A stretch of DNA of 64,000 nucleotides from the NCBI RefSeq assembly GCF_947179515.1, contig NC_067472.1:173391578-173455577 (forward strand), given 5' to 3'. Positions 1-9,662 of the stretch are shown one piece after another. This DNA comes from Apodemus sylvaticus (lineage: Eukaryota > Chordata > Mammalia > Rodentia > Muridae). Position numbers and translations under genes: made by a program. Position 1 is the stretch's first letter; each line of letters opens with the position of its first letter. The notes beneath the pieces are model-generated. The model was given only the letters and a program-made list of their open reading frames with translations, was not told the origin of the DNA and did no database searches.

Positions 1-430
1 GTGTCATTTCCCAGCCTTTATTGGTGGGCCTTTCCTCTCACAAACTTCAGTAAACTCTAGAATCTGTGTCTGGTTGATCTTGCAATCATTTCCGTTTAGG
101 GCTTACTGGATGAACCTCCTCTGGTGGGTTATCAAAGGAACTGGTACAACTGATGCTGCTAAAGAGACAATTGTGGGTGGGGGGGTGGGGGTGGGGGCTT
201 ATCTAAGTCTGTTACCTTGCTACTATAGCTGACCTGCCTTCTGTGATCCTCTGAGGCCAGAAACTGCAGTTTCTGGCACATAGCATATCTTCCTCAAACA
301 GCAAAGGATTAAGTAAATAGCCTTTGTACTATCTCAGCAGGAACTGCTCAGCTCTAACTTTGAGCCTGCTAGTAGGAAGTCGCAGGAAGAAAATGGGTCA
401 CTTAGAAAAGGGTTGGGTGGGAAAACAGGG
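1..430. other. Unassigned intergenic or intronic sequence
   Basis: No coding exon or repeat could be recognised. The only marked local feature is a G-rich run at about 174-197 with several runs of four or more G, which could fold as a G-quadruplex on the plus strand. If the KRAB-ZFP gene at 5731 has its first exon upstream of the window, this stretch is part of its first intron. Confidence 0.4.
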
Positions 431-545
431 GGAAGGAAGGGAACTGATGGGACTTTCGGGGAGTGGGGGTCCAGAAAAGGGGAAATCATTTGAAATGTAA
501 ATAAATATATCAATAAATTTAAAAAAAAAGAAAAGAAAAATGATT
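430..545 (+). mobile_element. L1 3' end fragment
   Basis: The stretch holds the purine-rich tail seen at other L1 3' ends in this window: a match to 'ggggaaatcatttgaaatg' followed by 'taaataaa' and an A-rich tail. The same string closes the L1 at 36812-38018. Only the last part of the 3' UTR is present, so this is a severely 5'-truncated copy or an old remnant. Confidence 0.6.
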
Positions 546-670
546 TTAGAGTGTATTACCGAGTTGTAAAACATTTCCTATGAAAGCTATCTAAAAGATA
601 GCAAAGAAAAGCAAAAAGATCCTCAGTGGGGAAAGGGAAAAAACATTCTAGTAAGGGAAAGAAAATTCTT

Positions 671-870
671 CTAAGTGGTTAAGAGCACCAGCTTCTCTTC
701 CAGAGAACCTAGATTCAATTCCTAGCACCCATGCAGTGACTCAAAATTATCTGTAACCCCAATTTCAGGTGGTTTCAGATGATTTCAGGTCATCCTCTTT
801 TGGCCTCCTTGGGCATGGGGCATGTGGTGCACAGATACATACATACAGGAAAATGCTCATACATGTAAGA
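671..870 (+). mobile_element. B2/B3-type SINE, diverged
   Basis: The sequence follows the tRNA-derived B2 head: 'agtggttaagagcacc', then 'tcttccagagaacctagat' and 'tcaattcctagcaccc'. The body is rich in GGTTTCAG-like repeats and ends in ACATACATACA, which fits a B3-like relative better than a young B2. The extreme 5' end is missing. Confidence 0.65.
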
Positions 871-1147
871 TTTTTTTTTTAATGAGGAGCTTCTTTTGAG
901 TTTGAATAGTCCTTTCCAATTTAGTAGTGTTAACTGAATTGGTAACAAGAAAAAGCTAGCAGATGTTGATAACTGTGCATAGGTAGACTGTGCTGTAAAA
1001 AATGACAAAGTATTCCATACCTTTTACCACAAAGTGATGAGGAAAGTAGAGAGGACTGAGAACTGAAGCTAAAAAGGACCCAAGTTTGTATAGTGACAGA
1101 CAAGAGAATTATAGACCCTGGCCTCTGTCCAAGTTTAAAAGGGATAT

Positions 1148-1545
1148 TGTTTTACTTTGTTTGCCATTACTATGATAAAGACCAGGACAAAAAAAATGGA
1201 GGAGAAAAAGGTCTATTTCATCTTATAGCTTATGTAGTCCATCTTGAAGTGAAGTCAGGACAAGGATACAAGGTAGGAATCTAGAAGCAGGATCTAAAGC
1301 AGCAACCATAAAGGAACACCGCTTATTAGCTTGCTTCCCATTCTTATTCAGCCTGCTTTCTGATACAACTCAGAACTATCTACCCAGAACTGGCACTGTT
1401 CACAAATGAACTGAACCCTCAAATGCCAATCAGTAATCAGTAAAATGCCCCCTACAGAGTTGTCTACAGACCAATCTGATTGTGACATTTTCTCCTTTGA
1501 TTTTCTCTTCTTAGATGACTATCCTGTATTAAGTTGACAAAGATA
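1148..1545 (+). repeat. Old rodent interspersed repeat, family not assigned
   Basis: This block reads like a common rodent dispersed repeat: a start near 'tttgccattactatgataaa', a middle with 'tttcatcttatagcttat', and an end near 'tattaagttgacaaagat'. I recognise the pattern but cannot name the family without a repeat library. It carries no coding exon. Confidence 0.5.
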
Positions 1546-3389
1546 GCACACATGTCAAATGAAGGGTCTCAAGGAACACCTGGCCTAGGTGGTATAACAT
1601 TGGTTGCTGTCAAGGTATGAAAAGACCTGATACTTTGGCCTACCAGAATCCTGTAATGCCAGCTATTACTAAGAGCTAAGGAATTCTCACTTTCTAGGCT
1701 TGTATAGAAACATAATTGTAGAGCTTCCAGTCCTAATATCCTAGTCAATATAAATCCATATGAGGTCACATAAACAATCTGGGTGGAGGTAGTGTCAAAT
1801 TGGGCAACAGTAAACCATTTCTTGAATATGCAGTGACCATAAATTCAGAATCAAATCTAAGCTATTTTTGAGCAAACTTGGTCATGAGCAGTGGGCTGTT
1901 CATATTATATATACTATCTTGCTACAAAATAGTAATTTTGCCTGAAACACCTCCATTCAGAACTGATATTATTGAGTGCCATAAACAATAGTGTTTTTAT
2001 TATTTATTCAATTTTCTGCTCTTAGAACAGAATGTTTTAATTATGGAAAACAAGGACCTTTAGTTTCTTATTATTGCTAAGCATGTAAGTAAGTGTAAAA
2101 TTCATGGGGTGTCTTTTTATTGTGTAAGGATATTTGATTCTATTTTTTTTATTTTAAATTACATGTGGTTTGGTAGGTATGTACATGTTAACATGTCCAT
2201 GTGGAGGTCCTAGGACAACTTGCAGAATACAATTATTCCCTTCTACCATGTGGATGGGTACCCAGTAGTCATAATGTAAAAGGAAAGGATGAAACAGAGT
2301 GTCTTTTAATAGTTTTCTCTGTAACCTATATGAAGTTCCTGAATAAGTGTGGTAGGAGGAATGTATCTCAGTAGGCAGGGAAGAGGTTGGAAACAGTTTT
2401 ACCTGTAAAACAGAAGGACAGAGGGAGAAGAGTGAAAGGGGAGGGTAGTAGCAAAATTGTTAGGTGGGAGGGGAGACTCAGAACAGTTAAAGAAGGTTGA
2501 GTTTGTGCTTGAATATGTCCAAAAGAAGGATTGTCAAGAGTATCATTTAGGGCTGGGTTTAAGGAAGATGGGCTAGTTAAGAGACTTTATTAAGAATATA
2601 AACTATTTCTCTTGAAGCTACTGATCTATCAAAGCCTAAATAGAGGAAACTAGGATTCTAGACCAACAAAGGAGGTCTACTTTCAGGATGGTGTTTCATG
2701 TGGAATGGAGGGATCAGCTTTCATGCTTCAGGCATGTGTACAGTAGCTATGTTTCGAAACTACATTCTTTCTTTTGAGTGTTGGTATCAAGTTTAGGCCC
2801 CATTGCTAAGATGATATCACAGGGTGAGTGAGAAGGAATGAATGGCATGAGACCCATCTTGGATCCTATGAGTTCACTGTCCCTCCAAAGGGCAGTCCTA
2901 GATTAGGACAGTCCTCCTGTTTAGCCCTAAGGGATTACAGACAGTGCTTAGGCTGAAGTACTCAACGAAGAAGAGTAGATGGATTTCTAGCTTGCAAAAG
3001 TGAAACCCAGTTTTACATTGGAGCCACCTGTCTTATATAGATAGGCTTCAAATTCCTAGAAATACATGACAACTTTTTAGTTACTTTATTCTGATTTGGT
3101 ATTTCTCAATGGAAATTTGAATGCCATTATGTTATGATTGGGCTTGGAATGAATAAACTGGTTTGGGGCTTCTAAATAATTTTTCTGGGAATGGTCACAT
3201 AGGATGTACTCAAATTCTATTTAAGAAGATGTGACATGTGAAAGTTTCTATGAGGAAGGGAAGTTATATTTCTTCTTCCCTGCCTCAGGAGCCCAACCTG
3301 AGGAATGTCACGTAGTCCTTGGCAAAAGTACAGATTCAACTTCCTCCCTCCAGATAAGAATCAGTTTTGCAAGCACCTGCGAATATATA
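1546..3389. other. Mostly unique non-coding DNA with one B3-like SINE scrap
   Basis: No exon is visible. At about 2140-2285 there is a decayed minus-strand B3-like segment ('ccatgtggaggtcctaggac', then 'ttcccttctaccatgtgg'). The rest is AT-rich sequence in which I see no repeat or open frame of note. I looked for a KRAB-ZFP first exon (an ATG abutting a GTGAGT-type donor) and found none. Confidence 0.4.
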
Positions 3390-4860
3390 TATATATATGA
3401 TTGGATATTTTCTTTATTTACATTCCAAATGTTTTCCCCTTTCTAGGTCTCCCCTTCAGAAACCCCCTATCCCATCACCCATCTCCCTGCCTCTATGAGG
3501 GAGCTCCCTCACCCACCTACTCCTGTCTTCCCACCCTAGCATTCCCCTACACTGGGGCATTGAACTCAGGCACAAGGACCTCTCCTTCCACTAATGTCCA
3601 ACAAGGCCCTCCTCTGCCACATATGCAGCCGGAGTCATGGGTCCCTCCAAGTGTACTCTTGGGTTGGTGGTCCAGTCTCTGGGAGCTCAGGGGGATCTAG
3701 CCAGTTGACACTGTTGCTTCCTTCATGGGACTGTAAACCACCTCAGCTTCTTCAGTCCCTTCTCCAACTCCTCCATTGGAGACCTAGTGCTCAGTCCAAT
3801 ATTTGGCTGCAAGCATCTGCCTCTGTATTTGTCAGGCTCTGGCAGAGCCTCTCAGGAGACAGCCATATCAGGCTCCCACCAGCAAGCTCTTCCCAGCATC
3901 CACAATAGCATCTGGGTTTGGTGACTGTATATGGGATGGTTAATATCCACTTATCAGTAAGTGCATACTGTGTGTTCTTTTGTGACTGAGTTACTTCACT
4001 CAGGATGATATTTTCAAGTTCTATCCATTTGCCTGCGAATTTTATGAAGTCTTTTTTTTTTAATAGCTGAGCAGTATTCCATTGTGTAAGTGTGCCATAG
4101 TTTCTGTAATCATTCCTCTATTGAGGGATATGTGAGTAGTTTCTAGCTTCTGGCTATTATAAATATGGCTGCTATGAACATAGTGGAGCATGTGTCCTTA
4201 TTACATGTTGGGCCAGCTTCTGAGTATATGCCCAGGAGTGGTATAGCTGGGTCCTCAGGTAGTACTCTGTCCAATTTTTTAAGGAATCACCAAATTGATT
4301 TCCAGAGTGGTTGTACCAGTTTGCAATCCCACCAGCAATGGAGGAGTGTTCCTCTTTCTCCACACCTTTGCCAGCATCAGCTGTCACCTAAGTTTTTTGA
4401 TCTTAGCCATTCTGACTGGTGTGAGGTGGAATCTCAAGGTTGTTTTGATTTACATTTCCCTGACGACTAAGGATGTTGAACATTTCTTTAGGTGCTTCTC
4501 GGCCATTCAAGTTTTTTCAGTTGAGAATTCTTTGTTTAGTTCTGTTCACCATTTTTTAATAGGGCTATTTGGTTCTCTGGAGCAGAACTTCTTGAGTTCT
4601 TTATATATATTGCATATTATCCCTCTATGGGATGTAGAATTGGTAAAGATTTTTCCCAATCTGTTGGTTGCTGTTTTGTCCTATTGACAGTGTCCTTTGC
4701 CTTACAGAAGCTTTGTAATTTTATAAGGTCCCATTTGTCGATTCTTGATCTTAGAATATAAGCCATTGGTGTTCTGTTCAGGAAATTTTCCTCTGTGCCC
4801 ATGTGTTTGAGGCTTTTTCCCCACTTTTTCTCCTATCAGATTCAGTGTATCAGGTTTTAA
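3390..4860 (-). mobile_element. L1 fragment, antisense, 5'-truncated
   Basis: Read on the minus strand, this is the end of L1 ORF2 followed by the 3' UTR. The ORF2 part, about 3950-4860, encodes the C-terminal region in broken frames, including pieces like WGKSLPILHPIEG and DAGKGVEKEEHSSIAGG. The 3' UTR occupies 3410-3950. Several frameshifts and stops show it is dead. The minus-strand A-tail may correspond to the AT-rich run at 3380-3400. It lies upstream of the KRAB exon in the presumed first intron of the KRAB-ZFP gene. Confidence 0.85.
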
Positions 4861-4931
4861 AGGACCTGGGATTTATGGAATGCCTCTCTATGCAAATGAG
4901 GTATTCACAGAACCGTTAGCCGCAAAAATAC

Positions 4932-5401
4932 TTCACCCTAAGAAGAACCTCTTCTGGGTATCCAAGGTTTATATATAGCTCTTGATTCAAAAGGGTATGC
5001 ACACCAGCCATTCCATGAATATCATCTGAGAGATAAGATGATTAAGAGAGCTGTAACATTAAAATCCTCAGAGGAGGATCAGGATTCTGAAGACCCCACC
5101 CATTCTCAGCTCTGTTTCATCCTTCCAGCCTGGTGTACACTGGCACCTGGACACCTTAAGGGAGGAAGCAGAACATGGGACCACAAGGAGGTGGACCTTC
5201 TAAATACTATAGTTTGAATTAGACTGAGAAGGATCACAGAAATTCAGAAAATGGCACAGTACTTGCATAAATTATTTAGACTGAATTAATCTTCCAGTTT
5301 ATGTGCAAGGAATCTGTGTTAGAACTTATCATTTCACCCTAAGAAGAACCTCTTCAGAGTCTTCCAAAGTTTATATATAGCCCTTGATTCAAAGGGCTAT
5401 G
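4932..5401. repeat. 69-bp direct repeat, copies about 401 bp apart
   Basis: A segment at 4932-5000 recurs at 5333-5401. Both contain 'ttcaccctaagaagaacctc' followed by a TTTATATATAG core and a CTTGATTCAAA motif. The sequence between them, about 5001-5332, is unassigned. The spacing and the TATA-like core could reflect remains of an LTR element or a local duplication, but no terminal signature settles it. Confidence 0.55.
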
Positions 5402-5730
5402 TGACTTCAAAGCTTAAACTTTTTTATTAGGAATTTCTAAGTACCAACATCAATGCTCTATAGCTGATAGAATAATAGTTTTTTTTTTTTTGTTTTGTTT
5501 TTTGTTTTAAATGGAAGGGACTAGAGATTCATATTAAAGAGAGAGATTGGGGTGGCCCAGCAGTCTATGCTACTCCCTGTGCCCAGTTATAATAAGAGGA
5601 GTCTCAATACTGTCTGATGCCTATCTGTGCATGAGATAAAATGTTTGGAGAGTGCAGAATTCACCAGTTTCTGACGTATAGTGCCTTATATCTCATCATT
5701 TCTCTTGCACATATTTGTGGAGTGCTTTAG
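5402..5730 (+). other. Intron upstream of the KRAB-A exon
   Basis: This non-coding stretch leads into the KRAB-A acceptor. A T-rich run with TTTTG repeats lies at about 5480-5510. The acceptor at the end reads 'tgtggagtgctttag' immediately before the exon. Confidence 0.6.
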
Positions 5731-5857
5731 GATTTAGTTGTCTTTGAAGATGTGGCTGTGAACTTCACCGAGGAAGAGTGGGCTTTGCTGGATTCTTCTC
5801 AGAAGCATCTATACAGAGATGTAATGCTGGAAATCTACAATAACCTTGCTTGTGTCG
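5731..5857 (+). CDS. KRAB-A exon of a KRAB zinc-finger gene
   Basis: This exon encodes the KRAB-A box, the module that in this family binds TRIM28 (KAP1) and recruits heterochromatin factors in the nucleus. Its length, 127 bp, is the classic KRAB-A exon length. It is flanked by an AG acceptor (5729-5730) and a GT donor (5858-5859, GTAAGAG). The translation begins DLVVFEDVAVNFTEEEW and ends LYRDVMLEIYNNLACV, so the conserved DV, EEW and LYRDVMLE positions are all kept. It has 42 codons plus one base, leaving phase 1, which matches the next exon. It lacks its own ATG; in this family the start usually sits at the end of a preceding exon, which I could not find in the window. I infer that KRAB repression is functional because no key residue is lost. 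Confidence 0.93.
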
Positions 5858-6059
5858 GTAAGAGTATCATCATCCCTTCACTTACTCACTAAAGAACAAG
5901 TATTTGGGTTGTCAAGTGTTCTACTGTGTCGTGGATGTGGAGATGATAGAATTTGGTGAATAAATCAGACATAGCTACAATGTACACTGAAACTATAAAA
6001 TGATAGTTTTTATGGAATATATAAAAATTTTTCATGATTTACCTGGCATTCCTTTTTAG
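5858..6059 (+). other. Short intron between the KRAB exons
   Basis: The donor GTAAGAG and the acceptor ('ggcattcctttttag') give a 202-bp intron with a pyrimidine tract before the acceptor. Short introns here are usual in this family. Confidence 0.85.
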
Positions 6060-6120
6060 AAAACAAATGGGAAGACCAGAGTATGGAAGACGAACACACA
6101 AATCCTAGGACAAATCAAAG
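6060..6120 (+). CDS. Second KRAB exon (b/C-type) of the zinc-finger gene
   Basis: The exon is 61 bp, the usual size of the second KRAB exon in this subgroup. It joins to the KRAB-A exon with one split codon (E) and encodes about 20 residues, beginning ENKWEDQSMEDEH. It ends two bases into a codon at the donor GTAAAG (6121). The residues resemble the short KRAB-b linker exons of the human ZNF443/ZNF709/ZNF799 group. That resemblance is from memory of family features, not a search. No stop codon is present and both splice sites are canonical. Confidence 0.85.
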
Positions 6121-6431
6121 GTAAAGTCCGTATAGAGGCAGAGATTCCATGAATTAATCTTAATACATTGTGAAATTTAAAGAAAAAGAAGTACGCAGAG
6201 ATTTAAACATAGTCATCTGTAGTTCATTTGGAAACATTTCTAAGAAATGTGTTTTAAGACAGCTCTGTGGGAGCCATATCAGAAAATCACAAGTCCACTT
6301 GATTTCAAACCATTCACCTGTACCAGAATGTTTATTTTCTTTTATTTTGGAGTAGTCCATATCCAAGACTAACTAATAATCATAAAGTGAGTCAACGCAT
6401 ATTGCTAATGTGTGTTTCATCATTCTAACAG

Positions 6432-8832
6432 AACGTGTGTGTTTGAGAGACTGTATGAGAGTACCGAAGGTGGTCAGTCTGGAGAAATCTTCACCAAGAC
6501 ACCAAATGTGACAAACATCTTCCCTGGTCCAAAAGTTGAACTTGATGAAAGTGGCAGGATGCAATATGAATGTGAACAGACCTGGAAAACTTTGAATTCT
6601 GTTACAAGTATTCACACGTATACACAAAGCCACAGTATGAGTAGGCCTTATAATGTATGTGGCACATCCTTTGGTTTTCCTAGCTCCTTTGGAAGACATC
6701 AAGAAACTCTTCTTGGCGAAAAGCACTATGAACAGAAGGAAAAACTCCATCATTCTGCTAAATTATTTTACATCTATGAAAGAAATGACAATGCAGAGAT
6801 CGATAATGAACACAAACCGTTTGGTAGAGCTCAAAGTTCTTTTGGTTCCTGTGAAAGCTATGGAAGAATTAATACAAGAAAAAGGTCCTATGAATGTAAA
6901 CTGTGTAGTAAATCCTTCATGTATCCTTCTTTACTTCTAAAACATGAAATAACTCATTCCAATGAAAAACCCTACGGATGCCTACAATGTGGTAAAGCTT
7001 TCAGAAATCTCAGTTCTCTTCAAAAACATAAAATAACTCATACTGAGGAAAAGCCTTATAAATGTCATTATTGTAATAAACTGTTCATCTGCCAGGGATC
7101 ACTTCAGTCACATATAAGAGTTCATACTGGGGAAAAGCCTTATGAATGCACACAGTGTGGCAAAGCCTTCAGAGTTAACAGTTCATTTTGGCGCCATAAA
7201 AAGGTTCATACTGGGGAAAAGCCCTATGAATGTAAACAATGTGGTAAGTCCTTTATCTATCCCTCTCTACTTCAAACACACGAAAGAACTCACAGTGCAG
7301 AAAAGCCCTATAGCTGTAAACAATGTGGTAAAGCCTTTAAGTCTCACAGTTCCCTTCGAGTCCATGAAAGAAATCACACTGGGAAAAAGCCCTATGAATG
7401 TAAACAATGTGGCAGGTCCTTTATTTATCCCTGTTTACTCCAGATACATGAAAGAACTCACAGCGGTGTCAAACCCTATGGATGTAGACAGTGTGGGAAA
7501 GCATTCCGACGCCTCAGTGACCTTCGAGTGCATGAAAGAACTCATACTGGAGAAAAACCTTATGAATGTAAACAATGCACTAAATCTTTTATTAATCGGT
7601 ATTTACTTAAAATGCACCAAAAGTCTCATACTGGTGAGAAACCCTACAAATGTAAGATGTGCAGTAAGGCCTTCATTTATCCTTCCTTACTTAAACTGCA
7701 TGAGAGATCTCACACTGGGGACAAACCCTATCTATGTAAACAATGTGATAAAGCCTTCATTTTCCCCTCCTTACTTAAAATGCATGAAAGAACTCACACT
7801 GGGGAAAAACCTTATGCTTGTAAACAGTGTGGCGAAGCCTTCAAAAGTTACAATTCCCTTCAGAGACATAAAAGAATTCATACTGACCAGAAGGCTTATG
7901 AATGTAAGCATTGTAGCAAAACCTTCATGTGCCAGAGATCCCTTCAGCTACATGATAGAACTCATACTGGGGAAAAACCATATAAATGTGAGCAGTGTGG
8001 TAATTCCTTCAGATATCACAATTCCCTTCAAAGACATAAAATAATCCATACAGGGAAAAATCTCTATGAATGTAAACAGTGCAATAGGTCCTTCATCTAT
8101 CCATATTTACTCCAAATTCATGATAGAACTCACTCTGGGGGAAAACCATATGAATGCAAACAGTGTGGTAAGGCCTATATTTATCCTTCTTTACTTCGAA
8201 TACATGAAAGAACTCACAGTGCAGAAAAACCCTACAGCTGTAAACAATGCGGTAAAGCCTTTAAATCTCACAGTTCCCTTCGGGTCCATGAAAAAAACCA
8301 TACTGGGGAAAAGCCCTATGAATGTAAACAATGTGGCAGGTCCTTTATTTATCCTTGCTTACTTCAGACACATGAAAGAATTCACAGTGGTGTGAAACCC
8401 TATGAGTGTAAACAGTGTGGAAAAGCCTTTAGAGGTCACAGTTCCTTTCGGGTCCATAAAAAACTTCACAGTGGGGAAAAGCCCTATGAGTGTAAACAAT
8501 GTGGCAAGTGCTTCATTTATCCATCCTTACTTCGAATGCATGAAAGAACTCATAGTAGTGAAAAGCCCTATAATTGTAAGCAATGTGGCAAGGCTTTTAA
8601 ATCTCGTAGTTCCCTCCGAGAACACGAAAGAAACCACATTGAGGAAAAATCCTATCAATGTCAACAGTGTGGTAAAATCTTCAGACGTTACAGTTCATTT
8701 CAAAACCATAAACAAATCCATGCTATACAAAAACTCAATGAATGTAAACAATGTGGTAAGATCTTTATTTATCCTTCTCTTCTTCAGAGGCATGAAAAGA
8801 CTCACATTTGTGAAAGAACCGTATGTATGTAA
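6432..8832 (+). CDS. Zinc-finger exon, 23 C2H2 fingers (KRAB-ZFP)
   Basis: This exon supplies the DNA-binding part of a nuclear KRAB-ZFP. The acceptor is 'ttcatcattctaacag' (AG at 6430-6431) and the phase completes the split codon (R) from the previous exon; the in-frame ATG at 6412 lies in the intron and is not the start. The joined protein would be about 863 residues, counting a Met from an upstream exon. Residues about 65-216 form a linker with two decayed fingers, one near residue 109. Residues about 217-856 carry 23 fingers of the C-X2-C-X12-H-X3-H type with mostly TGEKP-like linkers. Ten fingers (1, 5, 7, 10, 11, 15, 16, 18, 20, 23) share a YPSLL-like helix start. Fingers 5-8 resemble 16-19. 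The ORF stops at TAA 8830-8832 because of a 1-base shift relative to finger sequence that runs on downstream. I do not assign a symbol; the nearest group appears to be ZNF443/ZNF709-like. Confidence 0.95.
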
Positions 8833-9117
8833 ACAATGTGATTAAAGCTTTCTCATATCACAATTCTTTTAGGAGAGATAAATTTCATTGGTGGGGGAGA
8901 TATGAATAATGTGATAAATTATATTTACAGTTCTCTTCAACTGCAGAGAAAATTCGTATGTAACAGTTTGAGTATAAAGTATCCTTCTGAAGTAGCCATC
9001 CCCTTCAAATGTATAGAATAATTCATAATGAAGTAGAACCATGTTTCCTAAGACATTAAAAATTGTTATGTTAGAAGGAAATCCTGTGAATATAAACAAT
9101 ATGAAATCTCAATGTAG
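8833..9117 (+). pseudogene. Decayed zinc-finger repeats after the stop codon
   Basis: The sequence continues as finger-like DNA out of frame. In the plus-one frame, KEPYVCKQCD bridges the stop, followed by a decayed finger core (AAAGCTTTCTCATATCACAA). Weak matches to further finger and linker units follow ('attcataatgaagtagaacc', then 'tgtgaatataaacaatatg'). Frameshifts and stops are frequent. It now serves as 3' UTR or flank. A variant poly(A) signal ATTAAA lies at 9055-9060. Confidence 0.7.
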
Positions 9118-9644
9118 TGAAAATTTTGGAGTTTTGTTTTTTTTTTTAAGGACATGGAAATATCCTTCCATTTTTTCTCCCAGGTATGGAGTATGGGGCT
9201 GCTTCACAGCAGCTAATTATGATTTGCCTGGTGCTCTAGCAGGGGTATAGTTTTGCCCACTGCCGGCAGTTTTTGTGATTGTGTGACATTTCGAATTCTG
9301 GGGACTTTTCAGAGAGTATATAAATGCTGGGCCCCAAGAGGTGGGGTTATTACTGGTGGGTTGCTGGTTGGCTGCTGATCGCTCTTGGTCACCATTTGCT
9401 AAGTAGTCTTGAGCAAAGAAACAAGAAGCAGTTAGAGATCCTGTCAGGAAAGATCAAACTTGCCCGCAGGAATTTGATAATCCCTAATAAACAGGAAATA
9501 ATCTAGCAATGACATCACTCCCTTTCTCCTCTATCCTTTTTTTCCTCTCCTATCTAGTGTTAGAGGATTGAAAGGGTTGAAGAATAGGGGTGGAGAAAGG
9601 TGGAAGGAAGAAGATCCCACAAAGTAGCATAAGCCAACTATAAG
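9118..9644 (+). mobile_element. 5' LTR of an ERV-K-like provirus
   Basis: This LTR aligns along its length with the 3' LTR at 11520-12032. It begins at a TG (9118), has a TATA box (TATATAAA, about 9317), a poly(A) signal AATAAA (9486-9491), and is followed directly by a primer-binding-site-like sequence. It lies in the same orientation as the zinc-finger gene, 285 bp after its stop codon, so its AATAAA could end that gene's transcripts. That use is inference. Confidence 0.75.
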
Positions 9645-9662
9645 TGGTGCCCAGATGTAGGG
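9645..9662 (+). other. Primer binding site, lysine-tRNA type
   Basis: The 18 bases after the 5' LTR read TGGTGCCCAGATGTAGGG, close to the lysine-tRNA-primed class II (ERV-K) pattern TGGCGCCC. It differs at several positions, as expected for an old copy. Confidence 0.6.

Noticed and set aside
6160..6411. Extra coding exon between 6121 and 6431
   Set aside because: The short open frames here lack splice sites in the right phase and any domain.
6412..6431. ATG at 6412 as start of the finger protein
   Set aside because: It lies in the polypyrimidine and acceptor region of the intron; splicing from the upstream KRAB exons fits perfectly in phase.
7142..8845. Open frames of 300, 109 and 147 codons overlapping the finger exon in another frame
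   Set aside because: They are frame shadows of the regular 84-bp finger repeat; the finger frame shows the conserved motifs.
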